Origin: Ehretia macrophylla
Lineage: Eukaryota; Streptophyta; Magnoliopsida; Boraginales; Ehretiaceae
Direction: 5' to 3'
NCBI GenBank assembly: GCA_037974665.1
Contig: CM075769.1
Coordinates: 21,230,139-21,294,138 of the forward strand
Length of the DNA: 64,000 nucleotides
The position numbers were made by a program, and so were the translations under genes. The stretch's first letter is position 1, and every line of letters starts with the position of its first letter. The notes under the pieces are model-generated. The model saw nothing but the letters and a program-made list of their open reading frames with translations, searched no databases and had not been told where the DNA came from. Shown in pieces: positions 12,351 to 25,965 of the stretch.

Positions 12351-15300
12351 TGTAACACCCCAATCCCTCACGAGACCGAGACTTCTATTAAACATACTAT
12401 CCTTAACCCAATTCACAACCTGCAAACATCAACATACAACCACAAAACCATAATCCACAACCTCAATCCATTTCATCCTTACAAGCATGCAAGTCAACTA
12501 GACAACAAAGTAAAGATTACAAGTTAATAAAACATTACAAGCCAATCATAACTATCAATACATTATAAACTTAACTTTACAATTACAAAATTGAATTCAA
12601 TGACGATCCACGTAAGCCAGCATAGTCAACATGAAACTCTCAAACCTTCTTTTCTACCTCTGATAGCACTGATCCTAAAAGGTGTTAGAAATAAGGGTGA
12701 GTATACAACATGTATACTCAGTGAGGGATATGATGCAGCATACCGAGGAATGCTTTCATGAAATGCAACAAGAATAATAACATATACAACACAAAATAAC
12801 AAAGTTAATTAGACAAGTATTTAACCACGTATAAAAATGATACGGTTCCACATTTTTCTTCAATCACGAGCCACAAGCCAAGATATTCAAGCAAGTACCG
12901 ACAAAACCCTTATTCCTCCAAAATGGGGTACTCCGGATGTACCTCGATCCTACGACCCTTTCTCCTGAGGTAGGTCCATATGCCCAGCAGGTGAACCACG
13001 CCTCTGGGGTAGTGGAGTATACTCAGTGAGAGAAAGGGAATAGGCACCATGGTAGTCGAGGGAGCACAGTATATATAAACTTTATCAATTACCAAATAAT
13101 ATACATATGAACTAGATAACATGCTTAAACTCAATTAAATGGAAGAAGAACTCTAACTAACCAATCAACTAAACTGTTACATCTAAATATTAACGAAGAT
13201 TAGCTAACAAACTAATTTCAGGCTTTAAGGTCATTAAACACGCACTAACTGCTTTAAATTACAAGACATGTTAGAATGATACTCTTATTTTAGCACTAAA
13301 ATACAATAAGTAGCGAATTCACATTCTTTAGCTAAGTTACCATTCACCTTTTCTTCACTACATCTATATGTTCAAGTTCTCACTACACATGCAATCTAAG
13401 TTCAAAAGTCTACTCTATAACATCATTAGATAATATAGAAAGCCTTAGAAGCAAGAAACACAAGACTATAAGCAATAAACATGAAATTAATCATCGGTGC
13501 ACAAAGGGGATTAACAACATACTTTCACGAAACTTTACCAAGCACTCACGTATACTTTAGAAATGCAATCAAACATACTATAAGCAATTACAAGGTAATA
13601 TAAGTGCTAAAACACTCAATTCCCACATTTCCCCTTTGTCATCTTATGCTATTTTGATTCCAAACGAAACACAAAGTTCAAGATAAACAACCAAGCTATG
13701 CTACCTTTTTAATGACATGTAATGACACCATTTAGGATCCTAAAATCACACCTTAAAGCACATCTAGCTAAAAAGTCCAAAATTTTTCCCTTTATGCATT
13801 TACACTACAAGTATCCTAATCGAAGCTCAATTAAGTGAAACGAATGCATTTCTAGTACTTCCTCACCTATTAACCACTAGCCATAATGCCCAAACATACC
13901 GGGATTTACATCTAACCCGAAACCCCTTTGTAAACTCAAACCAATTTAGCAATTTATGCAAGTTTATACCAAGTATATTCATTCTAATCCCTATACTAGG
14001 TTCAATAATCTTAAACAAACTATTTTACCCCTCTAATAACACTTTATGACACCAACTAGACTCATGAAACCATACTTGGTCCACATACTTGACTCACAAG
14101 CACAAGTAAGCCACTTAGCATGTTCGGGACTCTAAAGTACTTGGAAACATTAAATATTTGACTAACCTTTCATAATTCAATAGGAACATTAACTACTAGA
14201 CTTTAAACCACATTAACTTGGACTACACACAACACACAAGGTAGTAGACAAAGCATTAACTCATTAACATGCGCTACTTTAACTAAGTTCATGAATATCG
14301 CTTAGCATACTTTAATAGACAAACATGGCATATATGAACTACATGAAAAATGGTCATGTATATTTCACATATTAAACATTCATACAAAGTTCCACTACTA
14401 ACACATGTATAGCACATAGCACATAAAATTACACCAAGACCTGCTCATTCTTTCAATTCTCTATTGTACTCTATCTTAATCAATTCAGTTAGCTATGGGG
14501 ATGGCCTCTAAATTCTATAATTTTTATGTATGCACGTATCCATTCGAGTGTAGATGAATTTAGGTTCAAACGGTGTCCAATTCCGAGTTGAATTGTATTA
14601 GTTATGACTGTTTTTGTGCAACTGCGCTAACTGTCCAGTTTGCAGCATTTTTTTCTGCCACCTTACGATTTTTAATTTTTTCGAAGCCTTAAACGAAGGA
14701 ATCTCACTTTCCACCAGAAACAGAGTTTTCTCCTAACTGACCAAGCTATCCATCACAATTTTTTCATAATTTTCCAAGATTTTTTACTATGTCAAAATAG
14801 CCCAAAAACGTGAGTGCAGAAATCTGACCAGTTTTCTATTTTTGGCTTTTATGTGTGTTGTTGCTTCTTATCATCAAACCCTAGCATTATCTCCTTCAAG
14901 GAAACACTTAGCATCATCTATAGACCATAGCCATACCATCCATAGTAGGCTTTAATCAACAAGAACCAACTAACACTACAATATAGCTAGAACAATTAAC
15001 ATGTTAGAAGCATCAAATACTCATAGCCTAGCAAGATATATCATCAAAAGAAGCTATAAAATCACTAGTATGCTTGTATAACTTCAAATTAAAAGTTTTG
15101 AAAACAACCCCTCACCTTAAAATCTCAAGAAATGATGATATGAAACTTGAGAGGGCAAGATCTACCTCCTACCTTTCTTCCTTTCTTCCTTTCTTCCTCT
15201 TTTTCCCTGATTTTCTTCTCTTCTTGTGTGTGTTTGTTTTTCAGTGTGTATTACTGTTAGTGTGTGTGTGTGTGTGTGTGTCTGATTTTTGTGTGTGTTT

Positions 15301-15829
15301 TGTGTGAGTGTGTGTATAATATGTATGTGTATGTATGTATAATAAAATATATATAAACCTAATGACCAACTTGCCCCTAACTAAATACTTATCTACTAGT
15401 TTGCCATTTTTGTTAAAATTTAACTATTTAGTTACTCCCCTAATTGTCTACGTTAATTATTTTCTACAATTCCTACGATTTTTTTTCAAAATGTTCAGGA
15501 AGTCACGAAATTGCATGTAAAATGAGAATTATGCACATTAACCAATTAAATGTGCCTACTTACATAAGAATGCATTTATATTGATGCAATACATGCTAAT
15601 AGATTAAATTTCTTGTTAAATTAAATGTATGCACATAGTTTGTGATAAATGCACGTTAAAGGCAACTGATTGCATGTAGAATAATGAATAACCTCATTAG
15701 TAAATAAAAATGCAGTTTCGCACCTTTAAATATATTCTAATTATTTTACTTGCATGTTATTCTTAATTAAATACACAAATAAGATATGCAACAGTCAATT
15801 TAAATATGATAGAGGTCTCGGATGTCACA
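12351..15829 (-). repeat. Left (3') LTR of the composite element, 3.5 kb
   Basis: It starts TGTAACACCCCAATCCC and ends GGTCTCGGATGTCACA, and the purine-rich tract of the internal region follows at once on the minus strand. A GTATACAACATGTATACTCAGTGAGGG-type block is at about 12700-12725, and an ACTCCGGATGTACC block is near 12930. These match the gypsy LTRs elsewhere in the window. No coding sequence was recognised. Confidence 0.8.
15165..15345. repeat. CTTCCTTT and TG microsatellites
   Basis: A run of TTTCTTCC units (~15172-15200) is followed by TG-rich sequence, including an uninterrupted (TG)n near 15259-15282, and then ATGTATGT units. All lie inside the 3.5-kb LTR. The 77-codon plus-strand frame here is a by-product of the simple repeats. 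Confidence 0.85.
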
Positions 15830-17275
15830 TCCTCTCCTCCTTACAAAAATTGCGTCCTCGCAATTCCTTGTAGTCAAGAAACTCCAAACAAGCACTCTGA
15901 ATTCCTTGGATAAGAATCTTGGATGTGTATACTACAGAAAATTCCTAGGAAAAGTACCAAGGAATCCAATAAGAACTTCTAGATAGAAATCCCAGCAAGT
16001 AGCCAAGGAAAATTCCAAATGATACATCCTGAACAAGGACACTAAAATAAGGTTCCGTTTACGAGTACCAACTCAAAGGTCTAAATAGAATTCTTCAGAG
16101 TAGAAGCTCCTCCGCATTCGAATATCAATATAAGAATTCCATATATAAATGCCGTATGAAAAAGTCTATAATAAGATTCCGAGTAATAATGCAGCGAAGA
16201 ACACTGATGAAATACTCTATATAAGAAGCTTCAATATAAGCCTAATAAGATTATCGAGTATGAAGGCCGAGTAGAAATGGCGGCAAGAGTTTCAATAAAA
16301 ATATCAAGGAAAAGTCTGTACACAAATACTAGAGATGTAATTGAATAGAAATCCAGCAGTAGTTCCCGCATACTGATATTACCGAGAGATACCCAATAGA
16401 AATGCCAAAGTAAGGCCATCGGTGAAGTCCCAAATAAGAATCCAAATAAGAATCCATGTCAAGAACACTGGTTGATCATCTATGAGGGTGAACCCTTCCA
16501 AATATAGGTACCAAACATGAACTTCATATATGTTGGCATATAGAGATTCCTTCTGAAATACTCCAGAGATATTACTGATGGAATGCCACTAACCCCCGCT
16601 ATCACAAATAGTCTCAAATAAAAGTACCAAGGCGAATACCTCTCTTCTTGTTGATTCACATACTTAGGAAATTTGTTGCCGACCATCGTACTATAGAAGG
16701 GAGAGATCACTTACCAATTTAACGGGTAGTGAATGCATGTAATTGAGATTACACAAGATGAACTTCTTATAGCATGCACATACTATATGATAAAATTTCA
16801 CATGTTATGTAACTATCACATATGCTCAATAAATACTTTAAACTACTATGCAATTATGAACTGTACTAGAAGCCAATAACACTTAGTTTTAATTAGCAAG
16901 TTATCCTGTTATTCACAACAACTTAGCTCACAGAATTCAAACACACATGTTATTAATAGTTGAAGCAAGTAGTCATTCATGAAATCACTTTGGTATACCC
17001 ATAATCACATAAGCACACATATCATATAAGTTTCATTTATAGCATAAAGGGGTCACATAGGTGCACACCAAATCGTATAACACAACATACATATCACACA
17101 ATCCTCATACAGTACACAAATAAGTCACATAAGACACTTACATTTGAGATATACAAGTCATACATGACACTATATCCACATAACACACTTTACAAGCACA
17201 CGATCGAAGGTCACTACCTAATAGGCTGAAGATCATTTACCGGCTGAGAGCTAACTAAGCTCTGATACAACTTTC
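15830..17275 (-). mobile_element. Internal region made of degenerate short repeats, no gag/pol
   Basis: The left edge on the minus strand ends GCGAGGACGCAATTTTTGTA and then a GGAGGAGAGGA purine tract, the usual end of gypsy pol plus polypurine tract. The right edge carries the primer site at 17259-17270 (TTGTATCAGAGC, one base off TGGTATCAGAGC). Between about 15880 and 16470 the sequence is a drifting series of 12-24-bp motifs of the type CCAAATAAGAATCC or AATAGAAATGCC. From 16700 to 17240 it is CA-rich leader. No capsid, protease, RT or integrase motif was found, so the element must have moved with proteins supplied by others. Confidence 0.7.
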
Positions 17276-17313
17276 TATAACGCCCCAACTAAGCGAATCC
17301 CCCAAAGGGCAGA
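17276..17313 (-). repeat. Short right LTR of composite element, left fragment
   Basis: TATAACGCCCCAACTAAGCG follows the primer site by five bases and is cut at 17313 by the tandem array. The remainder is at 28879-29057. Joined across the GCAGA duplication the LTR would be about 217 bp. The leading TATAACG looks like a decayed TGTAACG. Confidence 0.65.
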
Positions 17314-20149
17314 TGTAACACCCCGATCCCTCTCGAGACCGGGAGTTCAATCAATCAATCTAATCGCAACCCAATTCCAAACCCGGGCAAAATTTTAGAG
17401 AAAGACAGACGGAGTCTCCCCTGTTTCTAGGCAATTTGCAAATCCTGCAATAGCATATAAGTGGACCAGCATCGTGTCCAACCATACAAACACCTCAAGG
17501 CCATCCGAGCCTTGTTTCTCAACAAATAAACACAACAAGTATATATATACATTTCCAGTTTAAAAGCTAACCTATCTCTTCTCATCTTTGACAAGTACTT
17601 CATGCTTGACAATTAAACTATATTAATCTACTGCACAAAATAAACTAAAATACAATTCTAACTCTTTTCCTTTGGACATTACAAACATACATTGAAATTA
17701 AACTATACTATCCGAATACATAAACTAGCTTATCAAACCATTTCATTAAACTAGTAAAACTTAAATTACATTCCTTTTTAACCATAAATGCAAACAACAC
17801 ATGAAACATACATCTTTGCATTTTTGACAAATCAAGCCACATAGCACGCAAAACAACTCTTCGAGCACGAACTTTCACGTAATCACGAACTTTCCAGCTA
17901 TCATGGTATTTCCTAAAATGTGGTGGTGAGGAGTGAGTATACACAACACGTATACTCAGTGAGGGCGAGACAGATATCGAGGTGGAGAGAAAGAAGTTCG
18001 TGCAATGCAAATAGGTACAACTAAGCTATATATTTGACAAGCAAGCATTCAATATAAACAATCAATACAATAACCAAATAATAAGAGCATTAACACAACC
18101 ATTTAAAGCTATACCACACTCTGAAGGCTATGGTTCACTCATACGAGCAATGTACCATTTCACGGGCGATACATCAATCTCGAGCTTGATGTTGACAACA
18201 ATGACAATAAGCGCGCAACCACCTTATAACTTCAGTTTGGAATACCCCGGAAGTATCCATCAATTCTACAACTCAAATCTCCCTGGGAGGCAACCCAAGC
18301 GAGAAAAGAGAATAGGACACGGAGCTAGAGCAACCAACACTGGCAACCTGAGGCTACCCAGAGAGGCCAATCACTCACGCGCCTGATACTATGCAATGCA
18401 AGACACGATACAAGGCGATAACGAGCGATAGCACAACAATACAGATCAGAGACGATAAACGAGATATCAAACATTTACAATCAATACTAGCATTCAATTA
18501 ACTTTTCAAGCATAACTATCATTAATAGCCACAATAACACCAATTAAACAAGTAACAGCAGTTCAAACACGAAAATGACAAATATCACTATTCAATCTCT
18601 AACTTCCAAAGGCAATTACGAGCAACCGAGCTACAGGATTAGGAAACCGATTTCACTACATTCACTCAGGCACTACAAGACACGTTTCTATGTCACTAAA
18701 CTTCACTTTCTCACCCGAAGCCCGAAAGTCCACCTACTGCGTTTGAACTACAGCTATGCTAACCGGTCACTCAATCGACGCCACAACAGCGCCAAAAGTG
18801 CTTCCATACCCTCAATTGTAAAACCCCCAACTCAATTCGAGCACGATCAACTTTTGGTCAAACGGCCCCTTTACATTTTTTTGTCTAATTTCCAATTTTA
18901 ACAAAGGCCGATCCATTTTTATTTCACATTTTATCTTCCTATCACTAATGGTACCTATCCAAATCAAGCAATCGCAATTCAGATCAAAATCCAAAATTAT
19001 AGGATTTACTATTCATAATTCACTATTTATTATTCTTCCCCAATTTCAAATACACAGTTTCAACTGTAAAAATTGCTAAATAACTATCAAGCAATGCTCT
19101 ACGAACCCTAAAGAAGCGTTTTCAATCAATTTTAAGTATTATAACACATTAAATATCAAATCTAAAAATTTGAATCAAAAATCAAATTTCATATAATATG
19201 CACAAAAGCGTGAAAACCCTCACAGAGATTGAAAACCAAGACCCGCAAAGACCCGAGTCACGACCCCCGAGCAATTCCATGCGCAATTGTAGAAGAAAAT
19301 GCAAGAAAAATCTTTTCTTTTTCTCCTTGAGACCATTCGGCCATGGCAAGGACAAAATGGTCATTATGCAATTTGTTTTTATTGATTTTTGCCTTGTTTT
19401 ATTATTTAAAAGATAACAAGGGCATTTTGGTCATTTGCAAAATCAAACTTTAGTTAAAAATGGTCAAATAAGCTTATTTTGATGCCATTAAATCTAATTC
19501 AAGTTAAAACAATGCAATTAAATGAAAAACAACTAAAACTAGTTAAATTAAGCTAAAAACATTTTTCACTAAGTCCGAAGAATATTTCTCTAACTCTCAT
19601 TTTCGAAATACTACGATCGAACGGTCAATAAACGATCGCTAATAAAGTGATAAGCAATAATAGAAAACTTTAATTTTTTTTTTTGAAAAGTAGACTAGTA
19701 GAATAGTTTAAAATTTACTCCAACTCGGAGTTACTTTTCTCATTTATTTGAAAACCGAGTGATTTTAATGCAAGACAATTAAAACCGATTATTAAAATAA
19801 CCAAAACAATCCATATTCATTTAAAAATAATTAATTTAACTATTTCTAGAATATTTTAAAGAATTATGAAGTTAATGCCAAAATACGAATGAACAAGTAA
19901 ATATAAACATGTAATCAAGTGCAATTAAATATTAACATTTAAGATGACACTTAATTAAATACAAGAGAATAAATTCAATTACTATAATTAATAGAAATAG
20001 ATAATAATCTTTTAATTATTCAATATACAATTACTAAATGCTTCCAAGAGAAATATTAAAATAGTGCAAATTGGTTGATTTAACTAATTAAACATTTAAT
20101 TAAATACAGTCAAATGCTATTAAATGCATGCCGGGTTCGGGTTATCACA
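17314..20149 (-). repeat. Array LTR copy 1
   Basis: The 2836-bp LTR starts TGTAACACCCCGATCCCTC and ends GGGTTCGGGTTATCACA. On the minus strand it is TGTGATAACCCG...GGTGTTACA. It holds the CAGTGAGGGCGAGACAG block near 17958. No gene is recognised; the small frames at 17708-18010 and 18150-18386 recur in all three copies because the DNA is repeated. Confidence 0.9.
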
Positions 20150-21637
20150 TCCTTCCCCCCTTAAAACAATTGCGTCCTCGCAATTCTTCTTCCAATAGAA
20201 CTCAGCATCATCTAAAATCCAACTCTGACCACTCTTCATTAGTTGCTGAGCAAGATAGTGAATAATGATGCCCGTAGGAAAACCCGAATAGAAATCCCAA
20301 CCAAGAATGCTGAGAAAATACCAACTAAAGACTAAAGCAGGGATACTGTAGATAATATCGATACCACATATTAATAGTAAGAAGAATACCAAAGGCCAAT
20401 CTCCAAATGAAATCCTCCAATAACTGAGTTCCTACCGCAACATCTTAGTAAAACAGCAAGTATAGATTCCCCTGAGTGGAAAGGCCGAAGGAGAAACCGT
20501 AAACAATACAAGATAACAAGTCCAAGCAGAATTCCAAGTGTAGGATCTTCCAATAAATGCCAATAAGGAAAATACTAATAGAATGCCCAATAAGAATTCC
20601 AAAGAGTGTTGTAAGTAATACTGTACAACAAGTCGGATAGGAATTCCATATACCAAACCTACTGAGGAGCACTAAAGAAAATACCCGAAACAATGCTCCA
20701 ATAAGAAAGTAGCAAGGATTGCCCAATAAGTAAGTACCAAATAAATGACCACTAAGAATTCTATAGAATGCCATTGAAGAATTTCCAATAAGAAATGCCA
20801 GTAACACACCAATAAAGACCGAGACACATATGCCATAGATAGTACCATGCAATAAGTCCAATTGAAAACCCAATAGCCAAGTCTACCAAGAAGTGCCAAC
20901 ATAAGTTTCCAAAGAATACCCAATAAGAAAACCAAATAATGCTCCAAAGAACAACCAAATAGAACCCCAAAAGAAAGCTAATCTTTCACAACTGTTAAGC
21001 ACAGAGGAGGACCTTAAAGATTCCCTAATAACCGAGCTCCAAAAGCAAACACCAACTCCCAAATCAAGGCTAGTTAAATGCCATTCATTTCCTGCCAATT
21101 CATACACCTTGAAAGGCCAACTGTGAACCACTTTCTTCAGGGGAGAAAGAGGACTTACTTACCATTTCCACAGGACATGTATGAATGCCAAGATATCACA
21201 TTTATACACATGCCTTAAACTATTATGCAAGCAAGTTTGTAAAACAGTTTATTCATCAAAGTCACGCAATCACGACAATCAAGTCAAGCACAACATAATC
21301 AATTCAAATCATAGCATAACCAATTCAAGATTTTTCAATACACACATTACAAGCAATACTTCAAGCAAATAACAATTCACGAGGTCGATTCGATTCACGA
21401 TGCCAATTCAATAGGTCAATTCAAAGTACAACTAGACACTTCACTTCACTTAGCACACAATTAACACATAACACATAACTATATCACATAGGAGCCCATA
21501 TTCAGGTCAAGACACACAATCTCACATACAAGCATACACTTTCAAGACAGACTTAACAAGCACACATTGAAGGATCACTACCCACCAGACCGAGGACCCT
21601 GTCCCGGCTTATGAGCTAAACAAGCTCCGATACCACT
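20150..21637 (-). mobile_element. Array internal region 1, degenerate short repeats
   Basis: The minus strand ends GCGAGGACGCAATTGTTTTAAGGGGGGAAGGA against the LTR, written here in two parts: GCGAGGACGCAATTG, then the purine tract TTTTAAGGGGGGAAGGA. The primer site TGGTATCGGAGC is at 21624-21635. The stretch 20190-20960 is a chain of drifting ~20-24-bp motifs such as CCCAATAAGAATTCC. Few stop codons arise on the minus strand, giving overlapping hydrophobic frames in several phases (for example 20445-20873), which I treat as non-coding. No gag, protease, RT or integrase is present. Confidence 0.8.
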
Positions 21638-24477
21638 TGTAACACCCCGATCCCTCTCGAGACCAAGAGTTCAATCAATCAATCTAATCGCAACCCAATT
21701 CCAAACTCGGGCAAAATTTTAGGGAAAGACGGACGGAGTCTCCCCTGTTACTAGGCAATTTGCAAATCCTGCAATAGCATATAAGTGGACCAGCACCGTG
21801 TCCAACCATACAAACACCTCAAGGCCATCCGAGCCTTGTTTCTCAACAAATAAACACAACAAATATATATATACATTTCCAGTTTAAAAGCTAACCTATC
21901 TCTTCTCATCTTTGACAAGTACTTCATGCTTGACAATTAAACTATATTAACCTGCTGCACAAAATAGACTATCATACAATTCTAACTCTTTTCCTTTGGA
22001 CATTACAAACATACATTGAAATTAAACTATACTATTTGAATACATAAACTAGCTTATCAAACCATTTCATTAAACTAGTAAACTTAAATTACATTCCTTT
22101 TTAACCATAAATGCAAACAAAACATGAAACATACATCTTTGTATCTTTGACAAATCAAGCCACATAGCACGCAAAACAACTCTTCGAGCACAAAATTTCA
22201 CGTAATCACAAACTTTTCAGCTATCATTGTATTTCCTAAAATGTGGTGGTGAGGAGTGAGTATACACAATACGTATACTCAGTGAGGGCGAGACAGATAT
22301 CGAGGTGGAGAGAAATAAGTTTGTGCAATGCAAATAGGTACAGCTAAGCAATATATTTGACAAGCAAGCATTCAATATAAACAATCAATACAATAACCAA
22401 ATAATAAGAGCATTAACACGACCATTCAAAGCTATACCACACTCTGAAGGCTATGGTTCACTCATACGAGCAATGTACCATTTCACGGGCGATACATCAA
22501 TCTCGAGCTTGATGTTGACAACGATGACAATAAGAGCGCAACCACCTTATAACTTCAGTTTGGAATACCTCGGAAGTATCCATCAATTCTACGACCCAAA
22601 TCTCCCTGGGAGGCAACCCAAGCGAGAAAAGGGAATAGGACACGGAGCTAGAGCAACCAATACTGGCAACCCGAGGCTACCCAGAGAGGCCCATCACTCA
22701 CGCGCCTGACACTATGCAATGCAAGACACGATACAAGACGATAACGAGCGATAGCACAACAATACAGATTAGAGGCGATAAACGAGATATCAAACATTTA
22801 CAATCAATACTAGAATTCAATTAACTTTTCAAGCATAACTATCATTAATAGCCACAATAACACCAATTAAATAAGTAACAGCAGTTCAAACACGAAAACG
22901 ACAAATATCACTATTCAATCTCTAACTTCCAAAGGAAATTACGAGCAACTGAGCTACAGGATTAGGAAACTGATTTTACTATATTCACCCAGGCATTACA
23001 AGGCACGTTTCTATGTCACTAAACTTCATTTTCTCACCCGAGGCCCGAAAGTCCACCTACTGCGTTTGAACTACAGCTATGCTAACCGGTCACTCAATCA
23101 ACGCCACAATAGCGCCAAAAGTACTTCCATACCCTCAATTGCAAAACCCCCAACTCAATTCGAGCACGGTCAACTTTTGGTCAAACGGCCCCTTTACATT
23201 TTTTTGTCTAATTTTCAATTTTAACAAAGGCCGGTCCATTTTTATTTCACATTTTTTTCCTATCACTAATGGCACCTATCCAAATCAAGCAATCGTAATT
23301 CGGATCAAAATCCAAAATTATAGGATTTACTATTCATAATTCACTATTCATTATTCTTCCCCAATTTCAAATACGCAGTTTCAACCGTAAAAATTGCTAA
23401 ATAACTATCAAGCAATGCTCTACGAACCCTAAATAAGCATTTCCAATCAATTTCAAGCATTATAACGCATTAAATATCAAATCTAAAAATTTGAATCAAA
23501 AATCAAATTTCATATAATATGCACAAAAGCGTGAAAACCCTCACAGAGATTGAAGACCAAGACCCGCAAGGACCCGAGCCACAACCCCCGAGCAATTCCA
23601 CGTGCAATTGTAGAAGAAAATGCAAGAAAAATCTTTTATTTTTCTCCTTGAGACCATTCGGCCATGGCAAGGACAAAATGGTCATTATACAATTTGTTTT
23701 TATTGATTTTTGCCTTGTTTTATTATTTAAAAGGTGACAAGGGCATTTTGGTCATTTGCAAAATCAAACTTTAGTTAAAAATGGTCAAATAAGCTTATTT
23801 TGATGCCATTAAATCTAATTCAAGTTAAAACAATGCAATTAAATGAAAAACAACTAAAACTAGTTAAATTAAGCTAAAAACATTTTTCACTAAGTCCGAA
23901 GAATATTTCTCTAACTCTCATTTTCAAAATACTACGATCGAACGGTCAATAAACGATCGCTAATAAAGTGATAAGCAATAATAGAAAACTTTAATTTTTT
24001 TTTGAAAAGTAGACTAGTAGAATAGTTTAAAATTCACTCCAACTCGGAGTTACTTTTCTCATTTATTTGAAAACCGGGTGATTTTAATGCAAGACAATTA
24101 AAACTGATTATTAAAATAATCAACACAATCAAAATAATCAATATTCATTTAAAAATAATTAATTTAACTATTTCTAGAATATTTTAAAGAATTATGAAGT
24201 TAATGCCAAAATACGAATAAACAAGTAAATATAAACATGTAATCAAGTGCAATTAAATATTAACATTTAAGATGGCACTTAATTAAATACAAGAGAATAA
24301 ATACAATTACTATAATTAATAGAAATAGATAATAATCTTTTAATTATTCAATATACAATTACTAAATGCTTCCAAGAGAAATATTAAAATAGTACAAATT
24401 GGTTGATTTAACTAATTAAACATTTAATTAAATACAGTCAAATGCTATTAAATGCATGCCGGGTTCGGGTTATCACA
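21638..24477 (-). repeat. Array LTR copy 2
   Basis: The 2840-bp LTR aligns end to end with copies 1 and 3. Early differences include GACCAAGAG where both others have GACCGGGAG. Near 24118 it has a short insertion relative to copy 1 (an extra CAATCAAAATAAT), which it shares with copy 3. Confidence 0.9.
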
Positions 24478-25965
24478 TCCTTCCCCCCTTAAAACAATTG
24501 CGTCCTCGCAATTCTTCTTCCAATAGAACTCAGCATCATCTGAAATCCAACTCTGACCACTCTTCATTAGTTGCTGAGCAAGATAGTGAATAAGGATGCC
24601 CGTAGGAAAACCCGAATAGAAATCCCAACCAAGAATGCTGAGAAAATACCAACTAAAGACTAAAGCAGGGATACTGTAGATAATATCGATACCACATATT
24701 AATGGCAAGAAGAATACCAAAGGCCAATCTCTAAATGAAATCCTCCAATAACTGAGTTCCTACCGCAACATCTTAGTAAAACAGCAAGTATAGATTCCCC
24801 TGAGTGGAAAGGCCGAAGGAGAAACCGTAAACAATACAAGATAACAAGTCCAAGCAGAATTACAAGTGTAGGATCTTCCAATAAATGCCAATAAGGAAAA
24901 TACTAGTAGAATGCCCAATAAGAATTCCAAATAGTGTTGTAAGTAATACTGTACAACAAGTCGGATAAGAATTCCATATACCAAACCTACTGAGGAGCAC
25001 TAAAGAAAATACCCGAAACAATGCTCCAATAAGAAAGTAGCAAGGATTGCCCAATAAGTAAGTACCAAATAAATGACCACCAAGAATTCTATAGAATGCC
25101 ATTGAAGAATTTTCAATAAGGAATGCCAGTAACACACTAATAAAGACCGAGACACATATGCCATAGATAATATCATGCAGTAAGTCCGATTGAAAACCCA
25201 ATAGCCAAGTCTACCGAGAAGTGCCAACATAAGTTTCCAAAGAATACCCAATAAGAAAATCAAAGAATGTTCCAAAGAACAACCAAATAGAACCCCAAAA
25301 GAAAGCTACTCTTTCACAACTGTTAAGCACAGAGGAGGACCTTAAAGATTCCCTAATAACCGAGCTCCAAAAGCAAACACCAACTCCCAAATCAAGGCTA
25401 GTTAAATGCCATTCATTTCCTGCCAATCCATACACCTTGAAAGGCCAACTGTGAACCACTTTCTTCTGGGGAGAAAGAGGACTTACTTACCATTTCCACA
25501 GGACATGTATGAATGCCAAGATATCACATTTATACACATGCCTTAAACTATTATGCAAGCAAGTTTGTAAAACAGTTTATTCATCAAAGTCACTCAATCA
25601 CGACAATCAAGTCAAGCACAACATAATCAATTCAAATCACAGCATAACCAATTCAAGACTTTTCAATACACACATTACAAGCAATACTTCAAGCAAATAA
25701 CAATTCACGAGGTCGATTCGATTCATGATGCCAATTTAATAGGTCAATTCAATGCTCAACTAGACACTTCACTTCATTTAGCACACAATTAACACATAAC
25801 GCATAACTATATCACATAGGAGCCCATATTCAGGTCAAGACACACAATCTCACATACAAGCATACACTTTCAAGACAGACTTAACAAGCACACATTCAAG
25901 GATCACTACCCACCAGACCGAGGACCCTGTCCCGGCTTATGAGCTAAACAAGCTCTGATACTACC
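24478..25965 (-). mobile_element. Array internal region 2, degenerate short repeats
   Basis: Same length (1488 bp) and order as internal region 1, with point differences only, for example CTGAAATCC for CTAAAATCC near 24540 and AAGGATGCCC for AATGATGCCC near 24593. The primer site at 25952-25963 has changed to TAGTATCAGAGC on the minus strand. The same multi-frame hydrophobic minus-strand frames recur, each with slightly altered ends. Confidence 0.8.

Noticed and set aside
15074-15307. 77-codon frame with a Val/Cys-rich end
   Set aside because: It is produced by CTTCCTTT and TG simple repeats inside an LTR.
20120-21131. Many minus-strand hydrophobic frames (60-142 codons) that look like small membrane proteins
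   Set aside because: They overlap in several phases, recur only because the element is duplicated, and come from a short degenerate DNA motif lacking stops. No family motif is visible.
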